59,396 nt of DNA, from assembly GCA_029261795.1 (NCBI GenBank), contig JAJDAP010000083.1, positions 1 through 59,396 of the forward strand. The letters are read 5' to 3'. A model generated the notes under the pieces. It did not search any database. It saw only the letters and a program-made list of their open reading frames with translations, and was not told the origin of the DNA. The DNA comes from Deltaproteobacteria bacterium. Lineage in GTDB: Bacteria > Myxococcota_A > UBA9160 > UBA6930. A program made the position numbers and the translations under genes. Shown one piece after another: positions 9,296-18,380 of this stretch (position 1 is the first letter of the stretch; each line of letters starts with the position of its first letter).

Positions 9296-10792
9296 ATGAG
9301 CCAGCAGGACGGCGCGCGGCAACCTGATCTAGGCGTGGACCTTCCGAGCGGGCTATCCGCTTCGGCAGCTTTCCACCGGATTCTCGCTGGAGTGGTGGGG
9401 GCCCATCCCGAGGCGTTCGCCTCGGCAGGCTTTCCCGAGGATCCGGCGCTCTTCCGCAAGGGATACCCCGACGCGTTGTGTCGCCTGGAGGCGGCGCGCA
9501 TCAGCAGACCCGAACGCGCCGAGCTCGCGCGCGCTTTCGCTCACGCGAGTCATGAGACGTTGGTGGTTCGCGATGAGCACGGCGAGGTTCCGTTGGTCGA
9601 GGCGCTTCGAGCCACCGCCGATCCCCTTCCTATCGAGGTCGTCGAGACTTCGGGGTCGGGGCGTTATGCGCCCGTGGTCTTCCAGGCAGCGAATTCGCTT
9701 CGCGGCGATTCGATCCGGGGCTTCGCCCGCGGGTTGGTGGCGCGCGGCGAAGCCTCCGAGGAGGTGGCCACGGCGATCGACTGGTTGCTCGACCAGGGGC
9801 TCGACGAGGCCGGCGAACTCGATCTCTCGGGGCGTCGGATCGCGGTACTGGGTGCGGGCGCCGAACTGGCGCCGACACTGCAATGGTTGGCCGCCGGGGC
9901 GGATGTTCTCTGGATCGACCTGACACCGCCGCCGGACGTCGTCGCCAAGGACAGCGCGCTTTCCGGTCGTCTCTATCACGTGCAGGGCGGCGCCGACCTG
10001 CTCGCCCAGCCGTGTGAGGTCCGCGCCACGCTCGAGGCCTTCGCGGAAGCCGGGCCGATCGACATCGGGCTCTATGGTTATGCGCCGGGCAGGGGTCGTG
10101 AGTGGCGGCTTGCGGCGGCGATGAACGCGATCGTCGATGCACTTCCCAGGGAGGCGGTTCGCACCGTGACCCTGCTGATCTCGCCGACCTCTCCGGCAGC
10201 GCGAACGGAAGCTGAGAATCAGGGAGAGCAAGAGCGGCACAAGGATCGAGGCGCCTGGCAAGCCGCGCTTTCGGCGATCGGCGTGCTCGGGTCGGGTGCT
10301 GGCGCGTCGGGTTCCGGCGCCCATGCCATCAATCGCAGCGTCGTCTCGATCCAGGGTGCCAGCTACCAGGCGGCCCAGCTTCTCGAGAAGTGGTGGACGG
10401 CCGAAGCCTGGGCGACGGACACCCAGCCGCTCCACGTCTCGGCCAATGTCGCCGGGATCACCCGGACGCGCTCGCTCGATCATCCCGTGTTCGTCGCCGC
10501 ATTCGCGGGCGCTTCAGCCTTCGGTGTCGAGACCTACGCGCCGGAGACGACCCGGACGCTGATGGCCCTACTCGCGGCACGTGATTGGCTCGATCCCGGC
10601 GCTCCCGGTTCACCCACGCGGGCGCATGCGTCGCCTGCGGCGCGTGCAGTCGCGCTCTCGGCGGTGCGCGTCCATGGCGGCCTCTATGTGTTGCCGGCGC
10701 CACTCGAGCCGGCGCTGCGTGTCGCCGCCGCGATTGGAATGGCGCGAAATCCGAGACTCATCGCACGGTTGTTCGGCCGTTCCGGTCGTTAG
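9296..10792 (+). CDS. Uncharacterised protein with a central Rossmann-like segment
   Basis: This 498-aa protein matches no family I can name. Near residues 175-205 it reads GRRIAVLGAGAELAPTLQW then DVLWIDL, a Rossmann glycine-rich loop plus an acidic strand end as in NAD(P)-binding proteins. Later segments include GLYGYAPGRGREWRLA and TVTLLISPTSPAA. No signal peptide or membrane segment is evident, so it is probably cytoplasmic. ATG 9296 follows GGGAGGGGGG; an in-frame extension to 9185 runs through the apparent promoter. The AsmA-like gene starts 13 nt downstream, so the two may be co-transcribed. A role in lipid or envelope metabolism is only a guess. Confidence 0.75.
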   Translation: MSQQDGARQPDLGVDLPSGLSASAAFHRILAGVVGAHPEAFASAGFPEDPALFRKGYPDALCRLEAARISRPERAELARAFAHASHETLVVRDEHGEVPLVEALRATADPLPIEVVETSGSGRYAPVVFQAANSLRGDSIRGFARGLVARGEASEEVATAIDWLLDQGLDEAGELDLSGRRIAVLGAGAELAPTLQWLAAGADVLWIDLTPPPDVVAKDSALSGRLYHVQGGADLLAQPCEVRATLEAFAEAGPIDIGLYGYAPGRGREWRLAAAMNAIVDALPREAVRTVTLLISPTSPAARTEAENQGEQERHKDRGAWQAALSAIGVLGSGAGASGSGAHAINRSVVSIQGASYQAAQLLEKWWTAEAWATDTQPLHVSANVAGITRTRSLDHPVFVAAFAGASAFGVETYAPETTRTLMALLAARDWLDPGAPGSPTRAHASPAARAVALSAVRVHGGLYVLPAPLEPALRVAAAIGMARNPRLIARLFGRSGR

Positions 10793-10805
10793 GCGAGGGA
10801 ATCGA

Positions 10806-11543
10806 ATGAAGCGCTTCGCGGCTCTGTCGGCCCTGGTACTCGTGCTCCTGGCGCTCGGGGGCCTCTGGTGGGTCACCCAACGGCTGGATGCCAGCGTCGC
10901 CAGCGCGATCGAGCAAACCGGCAGCCAGCTGCTCGGGGTGGACGTATCGGTGGGCGGCGTCGAGATCGATCTCGCCAAGGGGAGCGCGAGCGTCCGGGCG
11001 ATCCGAGTCGCGAATCCACGCGGTGAGGCCATGGCATTCTCGAAGGCGTCGGCCTTCAGTCTTGGCGAGATCACGGTCGGCATCGACTTGGAGCAGCTGG
11101 ATCTGGAAAACCTCGCGACGGCCCCGATCCCGCTTACATTGGTCCGGGTCGGCAAGCCCGAGGTGAATGCCGAAGTGACGCCCGGCGGGATCAACCTCGA
11201 AGTGCTTCGTCGCAGGATCGGTACCATCGAGAGTCCTTCCGAAGAGCCGGCACATCTCCAGATCGATCGCTTTGAGTTCGCCGCCGGCTCGCTGCGGGCC
11301 GACACCAGCGCAGTCGGCGGGGAGCCGCGCGAGGTGGCGCTGCCCTCCCTGGAACTCCGCAACCTGCGCGGATCGCCGGAGGCCATTGGCGAGCGCGTGC
11401 TCGACGCGTTCCTTGCCGCCGCGCTGCGCCAGACGGCTCGGGATCGCCTCAGCGCCGAGGTGGACGAGCAGCTCGATGTCGTCAAGGAAAAGGCGTCCAA
11501 AGCGCTTCGCTCGCTGCTGGGTGTCGAGGAGACCGAGGAGTAG
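10806..11543 (+). CDS. AsmA-like membrane-anchored protein
   Basis: This 245-aa protein has one N-terminal membrane segment (residues 5-25, LSALVLVLLALGGLWWV). It is followed by a beta-rich periplasmic region beginning TGSQLLGVDVSVGGVEIDLA, the pattern of the N-terminal repeat of AsmA/DUF748 proteins. A helical charged C-terminus includes VDEQLDVVKEKASKAL. Full AsmA proteins are much longer, so this is a short form. AsmA-like proteins act in lipid transport or outer-membrane biogenesis. It lies 13 nt after the Rossmann protein. GAGGGAAT before ATG 10806 supports the start. Confidence 0.7.
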   Translation: MKRFAALSALVLVLLALGGLWWVTQRLDASVASAIEQTGSQLLGVDVSVGGVEIDLAKGSASVRAIRVANPRGEAMAFSKASAFSLGEITVGIDLEQLDLENLATAPIPLTLVRVGKPEVNAEVTPGGINLEVLRRRIGTIESPSEEPAHLQIDRFEFAAGSLRADTSAVGGEPREVALPSLELRNLRGSPEAIGERVLDAFLAAALRQTARDRLSAEVDEQLDVVKEKASKALRSLLGVEETEE

Positions 11544-11735
11544 GGCCTGGAGCGAGAACGGGGTCGTCCGCCCACGAGTCGCCGCCGCCAAAGCCAGCGC
11601 GCCGGGTTCATGGCCGAAGCTCTCGCCGGAATTCCCAGCCCGGTCCGGGGCCTCCTGGAATCGCCGTCCGGTAGGGGAGATACCCGATCAAGCTGCCCAT
11701 CCGGGGGACCGAAACTCCCGGCTGGAGGCATTTCA

Positions 11736-12977
11736 ATGGCCCGCGGTATTTCCCGGCATTCGATCTTCTCTCAGCGTCTCGATCGCGCAGTCTTCGGCGC
11801 CTATTTCCTTGGCGGCATCGTGCCGCTGGCCGCCCTGGTGGCCGTCGTTCACCAGTGGGTCCTGCCGGCTTACGCGGAAGAGCCTGCGCGGCTCGGCTGG
11901 ATCGCGGGGCTCGCGTTCGTGAGCATGCTCTCGCTCGCGCTCTACTTCGCGTTGCGGCACATCACGACCACGGCGATCGCCCGGATGGACGCCGACAATC
12001 ATCGCCTGCGTACCTTGCTGACCTCTTCGAGCGAACTCGCCGAGGAGAATCATCTCGAGGCGATCCTGAGTTCGACCGCCGTCCGGACACGCGAGCTGAC
12101 AGGCACGCATCGGCTTGCCGTCTACTACGCGCCCCGCGCCGACAAGGAACTCGAACTCCACGCTTCGACCGATGAAGTCGGCCAGGCCTGGGCAGCGAGC
12201 GCGGGGACCGCAATCACGGCATTGATCGACGAAGCACTCGAGAGTGGTGCTCCGACGACGGGCGCGGATGGAACCGTCGCGGTGCCGTTCGCCCGAGCAA
12301 GTGGCATGCGCGGCGCGGTGGTGTGGAAGGCCGAGAACGCGACGACCGCCGACTCGATCGATGCGGTTTCGACCATCGCCGGCATCGCGGGAACCGCCAT
12401 CGAGCGCGGCGATCTGGCCGACGCCCAGCGAAATTTCTTCGCCCATGTGACGGACCTGATCGTGACGGCGCTCGACGCCCACGTCGTGGATCGCAAGGGC
12501 CACGCGATGCAGACGGCGCGTCTCTGCAATCGACTGGCCCACGAAGTCGGCCTCGCGCCGGAGCAGACCGAGCGACTCCACTGGAGTGCGCTGCTCCACG
12601 ACATCGGAATGCTGAAGACGGAGCCGGGCCGACACACCGATCGGAAGGCCGTGCGTACGCACGCGGCGGTGGGCGCCCACATGCTGGAGCGGATTCGTCT
12701 CTGGGAGCCGGTGGCACCGATCGTGCTCCACCATCACGAGTGGTGGGACGGCTCCGGATACCCAGAAGGCCTGGCAGGCACCGCTATTCCGCTGGAATCG
12801 CGCATCGTCGGCCTCGCCGACGCCGTCGACGCGATGCAACGGAGTGATTCCGAAAGCGCCGGGATGTCGCTTGCCGAAGTGCTCGAAGAGGTCGAGCTGG
12901 GCTCGGGTACGCAATTCGATCCCGAACTGGTCGATGCGTTTCGTGAGCTCGTGGAGCGCGGCGAGATCCAGCTCTAG
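11736..12977 (+). CDS. HD-GYP domain protein, probable cyclic-di-GMP phosphodiesterase
   Basis: This 413-aa protein has two N-terminal membrane helices (about residues 18-40 and 52-72), a GAF-like sensory region (about 95-235) and a C-terminal HD-GYP domain. Metal and catalytic signatures are LLHDIGML, THAAVGAHMLERI, HHHEWWDGSGYPEGL (the GYP motif) and RIVGLADAVDAM. Such enzymes hydrolyse cyclic-di-GMP and lower biofilm or raise motility signals. The start is ATG 11736 with GGAGG 7 nt upstream, which is better than the in-frame 11610 start inside the leader. The 192-bp leader from 11544 contains several short GC-rich hairpins but no riboswitch I recognise. Confidence 0.9.
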   Translation: MARGISRHSIFSQRLDRAVFGAYFLGGIVPLAALVAVVHQWVLPAYAEEPARLGWIAGLAFVSMLSLALYFALRHITTTAIARMDADNHRLRTLLTSSSELAEENHLEAILSSTAVRTRELTGTHRLAVYYAPRADKELELHASTDEVGQAWAASAGTAITALIDEALESGAPTTGADGTVAVPFARASGMRGAVVWKAENATTADSIDAVSTIAGIAGTAIERGDLADAQRNFFAHVTDLIVTALDAHVVDRKGHAMQTARLCNRLAHEVGLAPEQTERLHWSALLHDIGMLKTEPGRHTDRKAVRTHAAVGAHMLERIRLWEPVAPIVLHHHEWWDGSGYPEGLAGTAIPLESRIVGLADAVDAMQRSDSESAGMSLAEVLEEVELGSGTQFDPELVDAFRELVERGEIQL

Positions 12978-13005
12978 CCGAGCCGACGCCGGGCCAGGCG
13001 AGTGG

Positions 13006-13011
13006 TAGGCT
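13006..13011 (+). promoter_or_regulatory. Candidate -10 element (TAGGCT)
   Basis: TAGGCT lies 51 nt upstream of the assigned start at 13063 of the DUF5666-like gene. It is one of the recurrent TAnnnT elements. Evidence is positional only. Confidence 0.25.
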
Positions 13012-13062
13012 TTGCGGCGTTTGAGTGCGCCCCCTGCTCTGGAATCGCCTTCCCCGTCCACG

Positions 13063-13953
13063 ATGCCTCGACGGGCCTGCATGGCGGCCCTGGTGTGGAT
13101 CCTGTTGCCATGCCTTCCCGCACCGGCACTCGCGACGTTATGCGGTGGTGGAAGTGTTCTCTTCGCGACGCCCGAGGTCTCCGGCGCCAGTGTCGAAGCG
13201 ACCGGGCTGTTCGGCGCGATCACGGGCCTGGGCGGTCTCTGCATCGGCGGCGTGCCCGTCGCGATCGACGGTGGGACGACGGTCACCGTCGGGGGCTTGC
13301 CGAGCCGCATCGAGGCACTCCAGATCGGCCAGGTCGCCTGGGCGAGCGTTTCCGAGGATTCCGTTGCCACGCGGATCGATGTCTTCGTCGCGGCCCATGG
13401 TCCGCTGCTCGAAGTCGACCGCCCGGGCCGTCGGCTGCGCTTCGACGATACCTGGGTTCGCGTACTCGACGACGCCGTCTTCCAGGGGCCCGGCCCGCGG
13501 CCCGTTCGATGGGACAGCCTCGAAACGGGGCAGAACCTCGCGGTCAGTGCGCTTCCCGCTGGCGAGGGCTCCCTGTTCGCGACCCGAATCGAGATCATTC
13601 CTGCTGGCGCCGATGAGCGCATCGTGGCCAGGGGGATTCCCGATCTTGCCCTGCTCGCGCGCCGCGACGGGGTCGGCTTGCTACGCGTCGAGGGCTTTCT
13701 CGGCGGACGCGCGCCCGATCACTTCGATCTTGCCCGAATGCCCTGGTCGCTTCCTGGAGCTGCAGCTCCGCAACTGATTCCGGCCATGCGCCTGTGGGTA
13801 CTGGGACGCGTGGGCGGCCAGGTGCTGGAGATCCGGCTGCCGCCTGCGCGAATCTCACCGCCGGCTCCACCCCTCTTCCGGTTGGTGCCGCGTTCGTCGG
13901 CGGAACCGCGGCGCTCCCGATCGGCCGATCCAGACGCAACCTCCGCTCCCTGA
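13063..13953 (+). CDS. Exported DUF5666-like protein
   Basis: This is a 296-aa protein with a signal peptide (MPRRACMAALVWILLPCLPA, cleavage probably after PALA). It contains two or three repeats of a small beta-domain resembling DUF5666: a strand like GRRLRFDDTWVRVLDDAVF, then LETGQNLAVSALPAGEG, then LFATRIEII. The C-terminus is Pro/Arg/Ser-rich and probably disordered. The start is uncertain: 13063 (ATG) gives a good signal peptide, while 13081 is an alternative. The function of the family is unknown; a periplasmic or cell-surface location is inferred. It stands alone between the HD-GYP and glycosyltransferase genes. Confidence 0.65.
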   Translation: MPRRACMAALVWILLPCLPAPALATLCGGGSVLFATPEVSGASVEATGLFGAITGLGGLCIGGVPVAIDGGTTVTVGGLPSRIEALQIGQVAWASVSEDSVATRIDVFVAAHGPLLEVDRPGRRLRFDDTWVRVLDDAVFQGPGPRPVRWDSLETGQNLAVSALPAGEGSLFATRIEIIPAGADERIVARGIPDLALLARRDGVGLLRVEGFLGGRAPDHFDLARMPWSLPGAAAPQLIPAMRLWVLGRVGGQVLEIRLPPARISPPAPPLFRLVPRSSAEPRRSRSADPDATSAP

Positions 13954-14103
13954 CCCCGATCTGACCCCGACGGGACCGGGAGTCCGCGCCATCGTTCGGT
14001 TGTCCGGCGCGCGCCGGGATCACCGCAAGAAGGCTGGTAGGATTGCCAGCATCGGCGTGGAGGGGCATGGAAATACCACTCCATCGAGTTCCGGGCGCCG
14101 CCG

Positions 14104-15810
14104 ATGAAAGCTTCAATGAACGCGATTCAGGAGGATGGCAGCGCCGACGCGAAACCCGGTTTCGCCGGTTTTGGGGCCTTGACGAGCCACCGGTTCGCGC
14201 CGGCCATCGGGCTCGCCCTACTGTGGTGCATCCCGGCACTCGTGATCGGCTTCGCCGGAGAGATCGCGCTCAACGACGATTTCGCCTACGCCTGGGCCGT
14301 ACGTGCGTTGCTGGAGGACGGCCGTTTCGAGCGCCTGCCCGTGACCTGGGTGCCGGTGGTCGTCACCACCTACTGGGGTGCATTGTTCGGCGCCCTGGGT
14401 GGCTTCTCCTTCGCTGCCCTGCGTCTGTCATCGTGGGTGGCAGGTGGGCTAGGAATCTGGGCGACCCATCGACTGCTTCGCGAATGTGGCGTGGCCCGGG
14501 GAACGGCCTTCCTCGGCGCGGCCCTGCTCGCTGTGAACCCCGTCTACGTCAATCTGGCGTTCACGTTCATGACCGACGTGCCCTTCATGGCGCTGACGAC
14601 CGCATCGCTGGCTGCATTCGTCCGCAATCTTCGTACCGGATCATGGCGGGCCCTGATCCTGGGCACCGTGCTGGCGATTGCGGCCATGCTGACGCGCCAG
14701 GTGGGCTTCGCCTTGCCGCTGGCCTTCGGCCTCGCCTTGTTGATCGGGACGACGCAATCCCATCGCCTGCTCCGGGCGATCGGCGTTGGCATCTCCGTCG
14801 CTCTCCCCTACGTGATCTTCGTGGCCACGCAATCGGCATCCGGGGGCCCGGAAGTCTATTCGGTCAGTGATCTGGGCCGTCAGATGGGCACCAGCACGGC
14901 GCTCTGGCACGGCGGTCGTCATACCCTACAAGGGTTGGTGTTGTTAGGTGCATTCATTGCCCCCCTCGCGCTCTGGTTCAGAACGCCGGGTCGGGGTTGG
15001 CTCTGGTTCGGCGCGGGGGTGATCGGCATCCTTGCCGGCCTCCGCTTCTTCGAACTGCCGCCGATGCCCTGGATGAACATCATTCGGCCGACCGGTCTGG
15101 GTGTCCAGGGGATGGACGGGGAGGATCTTCTGGTCCGAGTCCCGATGGCGATCCGTTGGACCGTGACCGTACTTGCGAGCGGGACCGTGGGCCTGGCCGC
15201 TGGCTCGGTGATTGGTTGGCTCGTGCACGGGCCCGCCTCGCGAGCCCGAGACCCGCGCATCTGGCTACTGATCGCGTTTTCCGGCGCGAGTCTGGCGCCC
15301 TACGTAACGCGATCGCCGTTCTTCGACCGCTATGCCTTGTCGGTCCTACCGGCGGTGATCGCGCTGTGCGCCGTCTCGTTGCAGGGAGCAGCATTCGAGT
15401 CGGGCTCCGGCAACCGGTTCCGCGTCCCGGTCGGGTTCGCAACCGGCCTGGTCGCCTTGCTGTGCTGGCTCTCCACGGCGGGTACCTACGGTTCGATGGA
15501 ATGTGCACGAGCCCAGTTGGCCGTCCTCGAAGGGCTCCAGGCGGAGGGCGTGCCCACCACGGAAATCGACGGAGGCCGGGCCTGGAATGCCTGGACCTAC
15601 GATTGGGCCACCATGCCCAGGCTCTCCGGGGCCAAGCGATATTTCGTGATGGATGATGTCTGGGTCGTGAACCTGAGGGAGTCCATGGAGGGGTATCGGC
15701 GCGTTTCGACCACCGAGTACGCGCGAGGCCTCAGCTTCCAGCCTGGCAGGCTCTACCTGCATCGGCGCATCGAATCGAAAGCCGACGCGGCTTCCGACGC
15801 CGGGTCCTGA
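14104..15810 (+). CDS. PMT/ArnT-type membrane glycosyltransferase
   Basis: This is a 568-aa polytopic membrane protein with about ten or more hydrophobic helices. The first periplasmic loop carries ALNDDFAYAWAVRALLEDG, the acidic-pair motif typical of GT-C enzymes (PMT, ArnT, Stt3-like) that use polyprenyl-phosphate sugars. Further features are NPVYVNLAFTFMTDVPFMA and TRSPFFDRYALSVLPAV. It probably transfers a sugar to lipid or protein on the periplasmic face. A candidate -10 (TAGGAT) lies at 14038-14043 in the preceding 150-bp gap, which also holds a 14-bp palindrome at 14004-14017. No linked glycan cluster is seen. Confidence 0.8.
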   Translation: MKASMNAIQEDGSADAKPGFAGFGALTSHRFAPAIGLALLWCIPALVIGFAGEIALNDDFAYAWAVRALLEDGRFERLPVTWVPVVVTTYWGALFGALGGFSFAALRLSSWVAGGLGIWATHRLLRECGVARGTAFLGAALLAVNPVYVNLAFTFMTDVPFMALTTASLAAFVRNLRTGSWRALILGTVLAIAAMLTRQVGFALPLAFGLALLIGTTQSHRLLRAIGVGISVALPYVIFVATQSASGGPEVYSVSDLGRQMGTSTALWHGGRHTLQGLVLLGAFIAPLALWFRTPGRGWLWFGAGVIGILAGLRFFELPPMPWMNIIRPTGLGVQGMDGEDLLVRVPMAIRWTVTVLASGTVGLAAGSVIGWLVHGPASRARDPRIWLLIAFSGASLAPYVTRSPFFDRYALSVLPAVIALCAVSLQGAAFESGSGNRFRVPVGFATGLVALLCWLSTAGTYGSMECARAQLAVLEGLQAEGVPTTEIDGGRAWNAWTYDWATMPRLSGAKRYFVMDDVWVVNLRESMEGYRRVSTTEYARGLSFQPGRLYLHRRIESKADAASDAGS

Positions 15811-15863
15811 TCCAGCCCATCGCCGACCGATTCGGTCGTCCGCCGGGCCGCGGCCTTTGGTGA

Positions 15864-15869
15864 TAGTCT
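15864..15869 (+). promoter_or_regulatory. Candidate -10 element (TAGTCT) of the molybdenum hydroxylase operon
   Basis: TAGTCT lies 28 nt before the ATG at 15898, with GAGGGGGAGA as ribosome site between them. No strong -35 is visible. Confidence 0.3.
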
Positions 15870-15897
15870 TCCCGACGCACAGCCGAGGGGGAGACCG

Positions 15898-18135
15898 ATG
15901 GCCGAGGATCGAAAGTATCGCTGGGTGGGTACGCGCCCGATTCGTCACGACGGTGTCGACAAGGTGACGGGCCGCGCCAACTACGGCGCCGACTTCGCAC
16001 TCCCGGGGATGCTCTGGGGAAAGATCCTGCGCAGTCCCCACGCCCACGCGCGGATCCTGCGGATCGATACCAGCCGAGCCGAGGCCATGGAGGGGGTCAA
16101 GGCCGTCGCAACGGCCGCAGACCTGCCGGAGCAAAGGCCCGGAGGCGCAACCGACCTCTCGAATAACATTCTCGCGCGCGACAAGGTCCTGTATCACGGA
16201 CACGCCGTGGCGGCGGTGGCGGCAATCACCGCTGAGATCGCGGCCCAGGCGCTCGACGAGATAGAGATCGAGTATGAAGCGCTTGCTCCGGTCCTGTCGC
16301 TCGACGCGGCGCTCGCCGATGACGCTCCGATTCTCGATACGGCCCGCCGCGCCAGGGGGATGGACGACACGGGTCCCACCAACATCGCAGCGCGGGTCGA
16401 TTTTTCGCGTGGCGAGCCCGACCAGGCCTTTGCTTCCTGTGACGTCGTTCTCGAGCGCAGCTACGAAACCCAGACGGTTCACCAGGGATACATCGAACCC
16501 CATGCCTGCGTGGCGGATACCAAGGCCGATGGTCTGGTCGAGATCTGGTGCTCGACCCAGGGCACATTCACGGTGCGTTCCCTGACCGCCGACGTGCTGG
16601 GTCTCGACAAGTCGCGGGTGAAGGTCACGCCGAGCGAGATCGGCGGTGGTTTCGGCGGCAAGACGACGGTCTACCTCGAACCCGTTGCCGCGCTGTTGTC
16701 TCGACAATCCGGACGGCCGGTCAAGATGGTGATGTCCAGGGACGAGGTCTTCCGCGCCACCGGGCCCGCAGCCGCGTCGCGCATCGAGCTGAAGGTCGGC
16801 GCCACCCAGCAGGGCCAGCTGGTGGCGGCGACGGCCCGCCTCTGGATGGAAGCCGGCGCCTTCCCCGGTTCGCCGGTGCAAGCCGCAGCCATGACCATTC
16901 TCGCGCCCTACAAGCTCGATCATCTGTTCATCGAGGGCTTCGATGTGGTGGTGACCAAGCCCAAGGTCGCCGCCTACCGGGCGCCGGGCGCGCCCCAGGC
17001 GGCCTTCGCCATGGAGTCCCTGCTCGACGAGTTGGCGCAGCAGCTCAAGATCGATCCCATCGACCTGCGCCTGGCCAACGCCGTTGCGGCCGGCGATCAG
17101 CTTCCTTACGGCCCGCGTTACAAGACGATCGGGATGAAGGAAACGCTCGAAGCGGCGCGGGACCATCCCCACTACAGCGCACCGCTCGGCGAAAACCAGG
17201 GGCGCGGCATCGCTCTCGGCTTCTGGTTCAACAACGGACTCAACTCGAGTGCCGAGGTCTACCTGACCGAGGACGGAACGGCCGTGGTCGTGACGGGAAA
17301 CCCTGACATCGGAGGCTCCCGCGCATCGATGGCGATCCTGTGCGCCGAGGAACTCGGGATCGACGTCATGAAGGTGCGCCCGATCGTGGCCGATACGGAG
17401 ACGGCGGGATACACCGACGTGACCGGCGGTAGTCGTGTCACGTTCGCCACCGGCTGGGCCGTGGTCAATGCGTGTCGCGTCATCATCGAGGATCTGCGGA
17501 GGCGGGCTGCGCAAATCTGGGAGTGCGATCTCGAACAGGTCGCGTTCGACGATGGCCGCTGTCTTCCCGTCGAAGGAAGCGGACTCAGCCACGATCCGCT
17601 CTCGGTCGCAGAGATCGCGAGAAAGATGGGAAGCACCGGTGGGCCGATCAACGGCCAGGCGCAACTCTCGGCACGCGGCGCCGGCCCAGGCTTCGCGACA
17701 CACCTGTGTGACGTCGAAGTCGACCCCGAGACCGGCCACGTCGACGTTATTCGTTACACGGCCATCCAGGATGCCGGCCGCGCCATCCACCCGGCCTATG
17801 TCGAGGGGCAGATGCAGGGCGGTGCGGTGCAGGGCATCGGTTGGGCCCTGAACGAGGAGTATCTGTTCGACGACGAGGGCCGCATGGAGAACGCCAGCTT
17901 CCTCGATTACCGGATGCCCGTGGCGAGTGATCTCCCCATGATCGACACGGTCATCGTCGAGGTTCCGAACCCCATCCATCCCTATGGCGTGCGTGGCGTC
18001 GGGGAGACGCCCATCGTGCCGCCGCTCGCGGCCGTCGCCAACGCGGTCAAGCATGCCAGCGGCGTCCGGATGCAGAGCCTGCCGATCTCGCCACCGCGCC
18101 TGCTCGCGGCACTCCAGGAACAAGCGGCCGAATGA
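15898..18135 (+). CDS. Xanthine dehydrogenase-family molybdopterin-binding large subunit
   Basis: This 745-aa catalytic subunit of a molybdenum hydroxylase has the N-terminal a/b-hammerhead domain (VTGRANYGADFALPGMLWGK), the glycine-rich Mo-cofactor loop IGGGFGGKT, and AYRAPGAPQAAFAMESLLDE. The C-terminal GVGETPIVPP contains the active-site Glu. Such enzymes hydroxylate heterocycles, aldehydes or aromatic CoA thioesters, or oxidise CO. The CO-dehydrogenase active-site Cys loop is not seen, so an organic substrate is likelier. It heads an operon with a MoaD-like gene, FAD subunit and 2Fe-2S subunit. The family normally uses molybdopterin cytosine dinucleotide. Confidence 0.95.
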   Translation: MAEDRKYRWVGTRPIRHDGVDKVTGRANYGADFALPGMLWGKILRSPHAHARILRIDTSRAEAMEGVKAVATAADLPEQRPGGATDLSNNILARDKVLYHGHAVAAVAAITAEIAAQALDEIEIEYEALAPVLSLDAALADDAPILDTARRARGMDDTGPTNIAARVDFSRGEPDQAFASCDVVLERSYETQTVHQGYIEPHACVADTKADGLVEIWCSTQGTFTVRSLTADVLGLDKSRVKVTPSEIGGGFGGKTTVYLEPVAALLSRQSGRPVKMVMSRDEVFRATGPAAASRIELKVGATQQGQLVAATARLWMEAGAFPGSPVQAAAMTILAPYKLDHLFIEGFDVVVTKPKVAAYRAPGAPQAAFAMESLLDELAQQLKIDPIDLRLANAVAAGDQLPYGPRYKTIGMKETLEAARDHPHYSAPLGENQGRGIALGFWFNNGLNSSAEVYLTEDGTAVVVTGNPDIGGSRASMAILCAEELGIDVMKVRPIVADTETAGYTDVTGGSRVTFATGWAVVNACRVIIEDLRRRAAQIWECDLEQVAFDDGRCLPVEGSGLSHDPLSVAEIARKMGSTGGPINGQAQLSARGAGPGFATHLCDVEVDPETGHVDVIRYTAIQDAGRAIHPAYVEGQMQGGAVQGIGWALNEEYLFDDEGRMENASFLDYRMPVASDLPMIDTVIVEVPNPIHPYGVRGVGETPIVPPLAAVANAVKHASGVRMQSLPISPPRLLAALQEQAAE

Positions 18136-18380
18136 CCGCTGTGGTGATTCCCAACGGGCTTCGCGCGCACTGCGAAGGCTGCGCGCGCGTCGAGGTGGAG
18201 GCCGTCAGCGTGCGCGGAGTCCTCGCGGCTCTCGAGGCACGCTTCCCAGGTTTTGGCGCGGCCCTCGGTGAGAACGTGGCCGTCGCGATCGACGGCGAAG
18301 TATTCCAAGACCCGCTCTACGAGGCCGTTGCGCCAGAGAGCGAACTGCACTTCCTGCCCGCGCTGTCGGGTGGGCGCTGA
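18132..18380 (+). CDS. MoaD/ThiS-like ubiquitin-fold protein ending in GGR
   Basis: This 82-aa protein has the spacing of MoaD/ThiS family sulfur carriers: EVEAVSVRGVLAALEARFPGF (helix 1), VAVAIDGEVFQDPL, then ESELHFLPALSGG at the C-terminus. Normal carriers end in Gly-Gly, which is adenylated and thiocarboxylated; this one has an extra Arg after GG. Its start overlaps the large-subunit stop (ATGA) and its stop overlaps the FAD-subunit start (TGATG), so it is a bona fide operon member. It may supply sulfur for cofactor assembly or sulfuration of this particular enzyme. Trimming of the Arg would be needed for classical activity. Confidence 0.8.
   Translation: MTAVVIPNGLRAHCEGCARVEVEAVSVRGVLAALEARFPGFGAALGENVAVAIDGEVFQDPLYEAVAPESELHFLPALSGGR

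Noticed and set aside
11544..11735. Possible cyclic-di-GMP riboswitch before the HD-GYP gene
   Set aside because: The leader has GC-rich hairpins and a CCGGTAGGGG stretch, but the conserved GEMM core and tetraloop-receptor pattern are not present.
11733..13622. A 629-aa minus-strand open frame across the HD-GYP and DUF5666-like genes
   Set aside because: It is antisense to two better-supported genes and its translation has low-complexity Arg/Ser/Pro composition.
15346..18123. A 925-aa open frame on the minus strand across the molybdenum hydroxylase gene
   Set aside because: It is antisense to a gene with complete catalytic motifs, has no family motifs or ribosome site, and is the expected by-product of GC-rich third positions.
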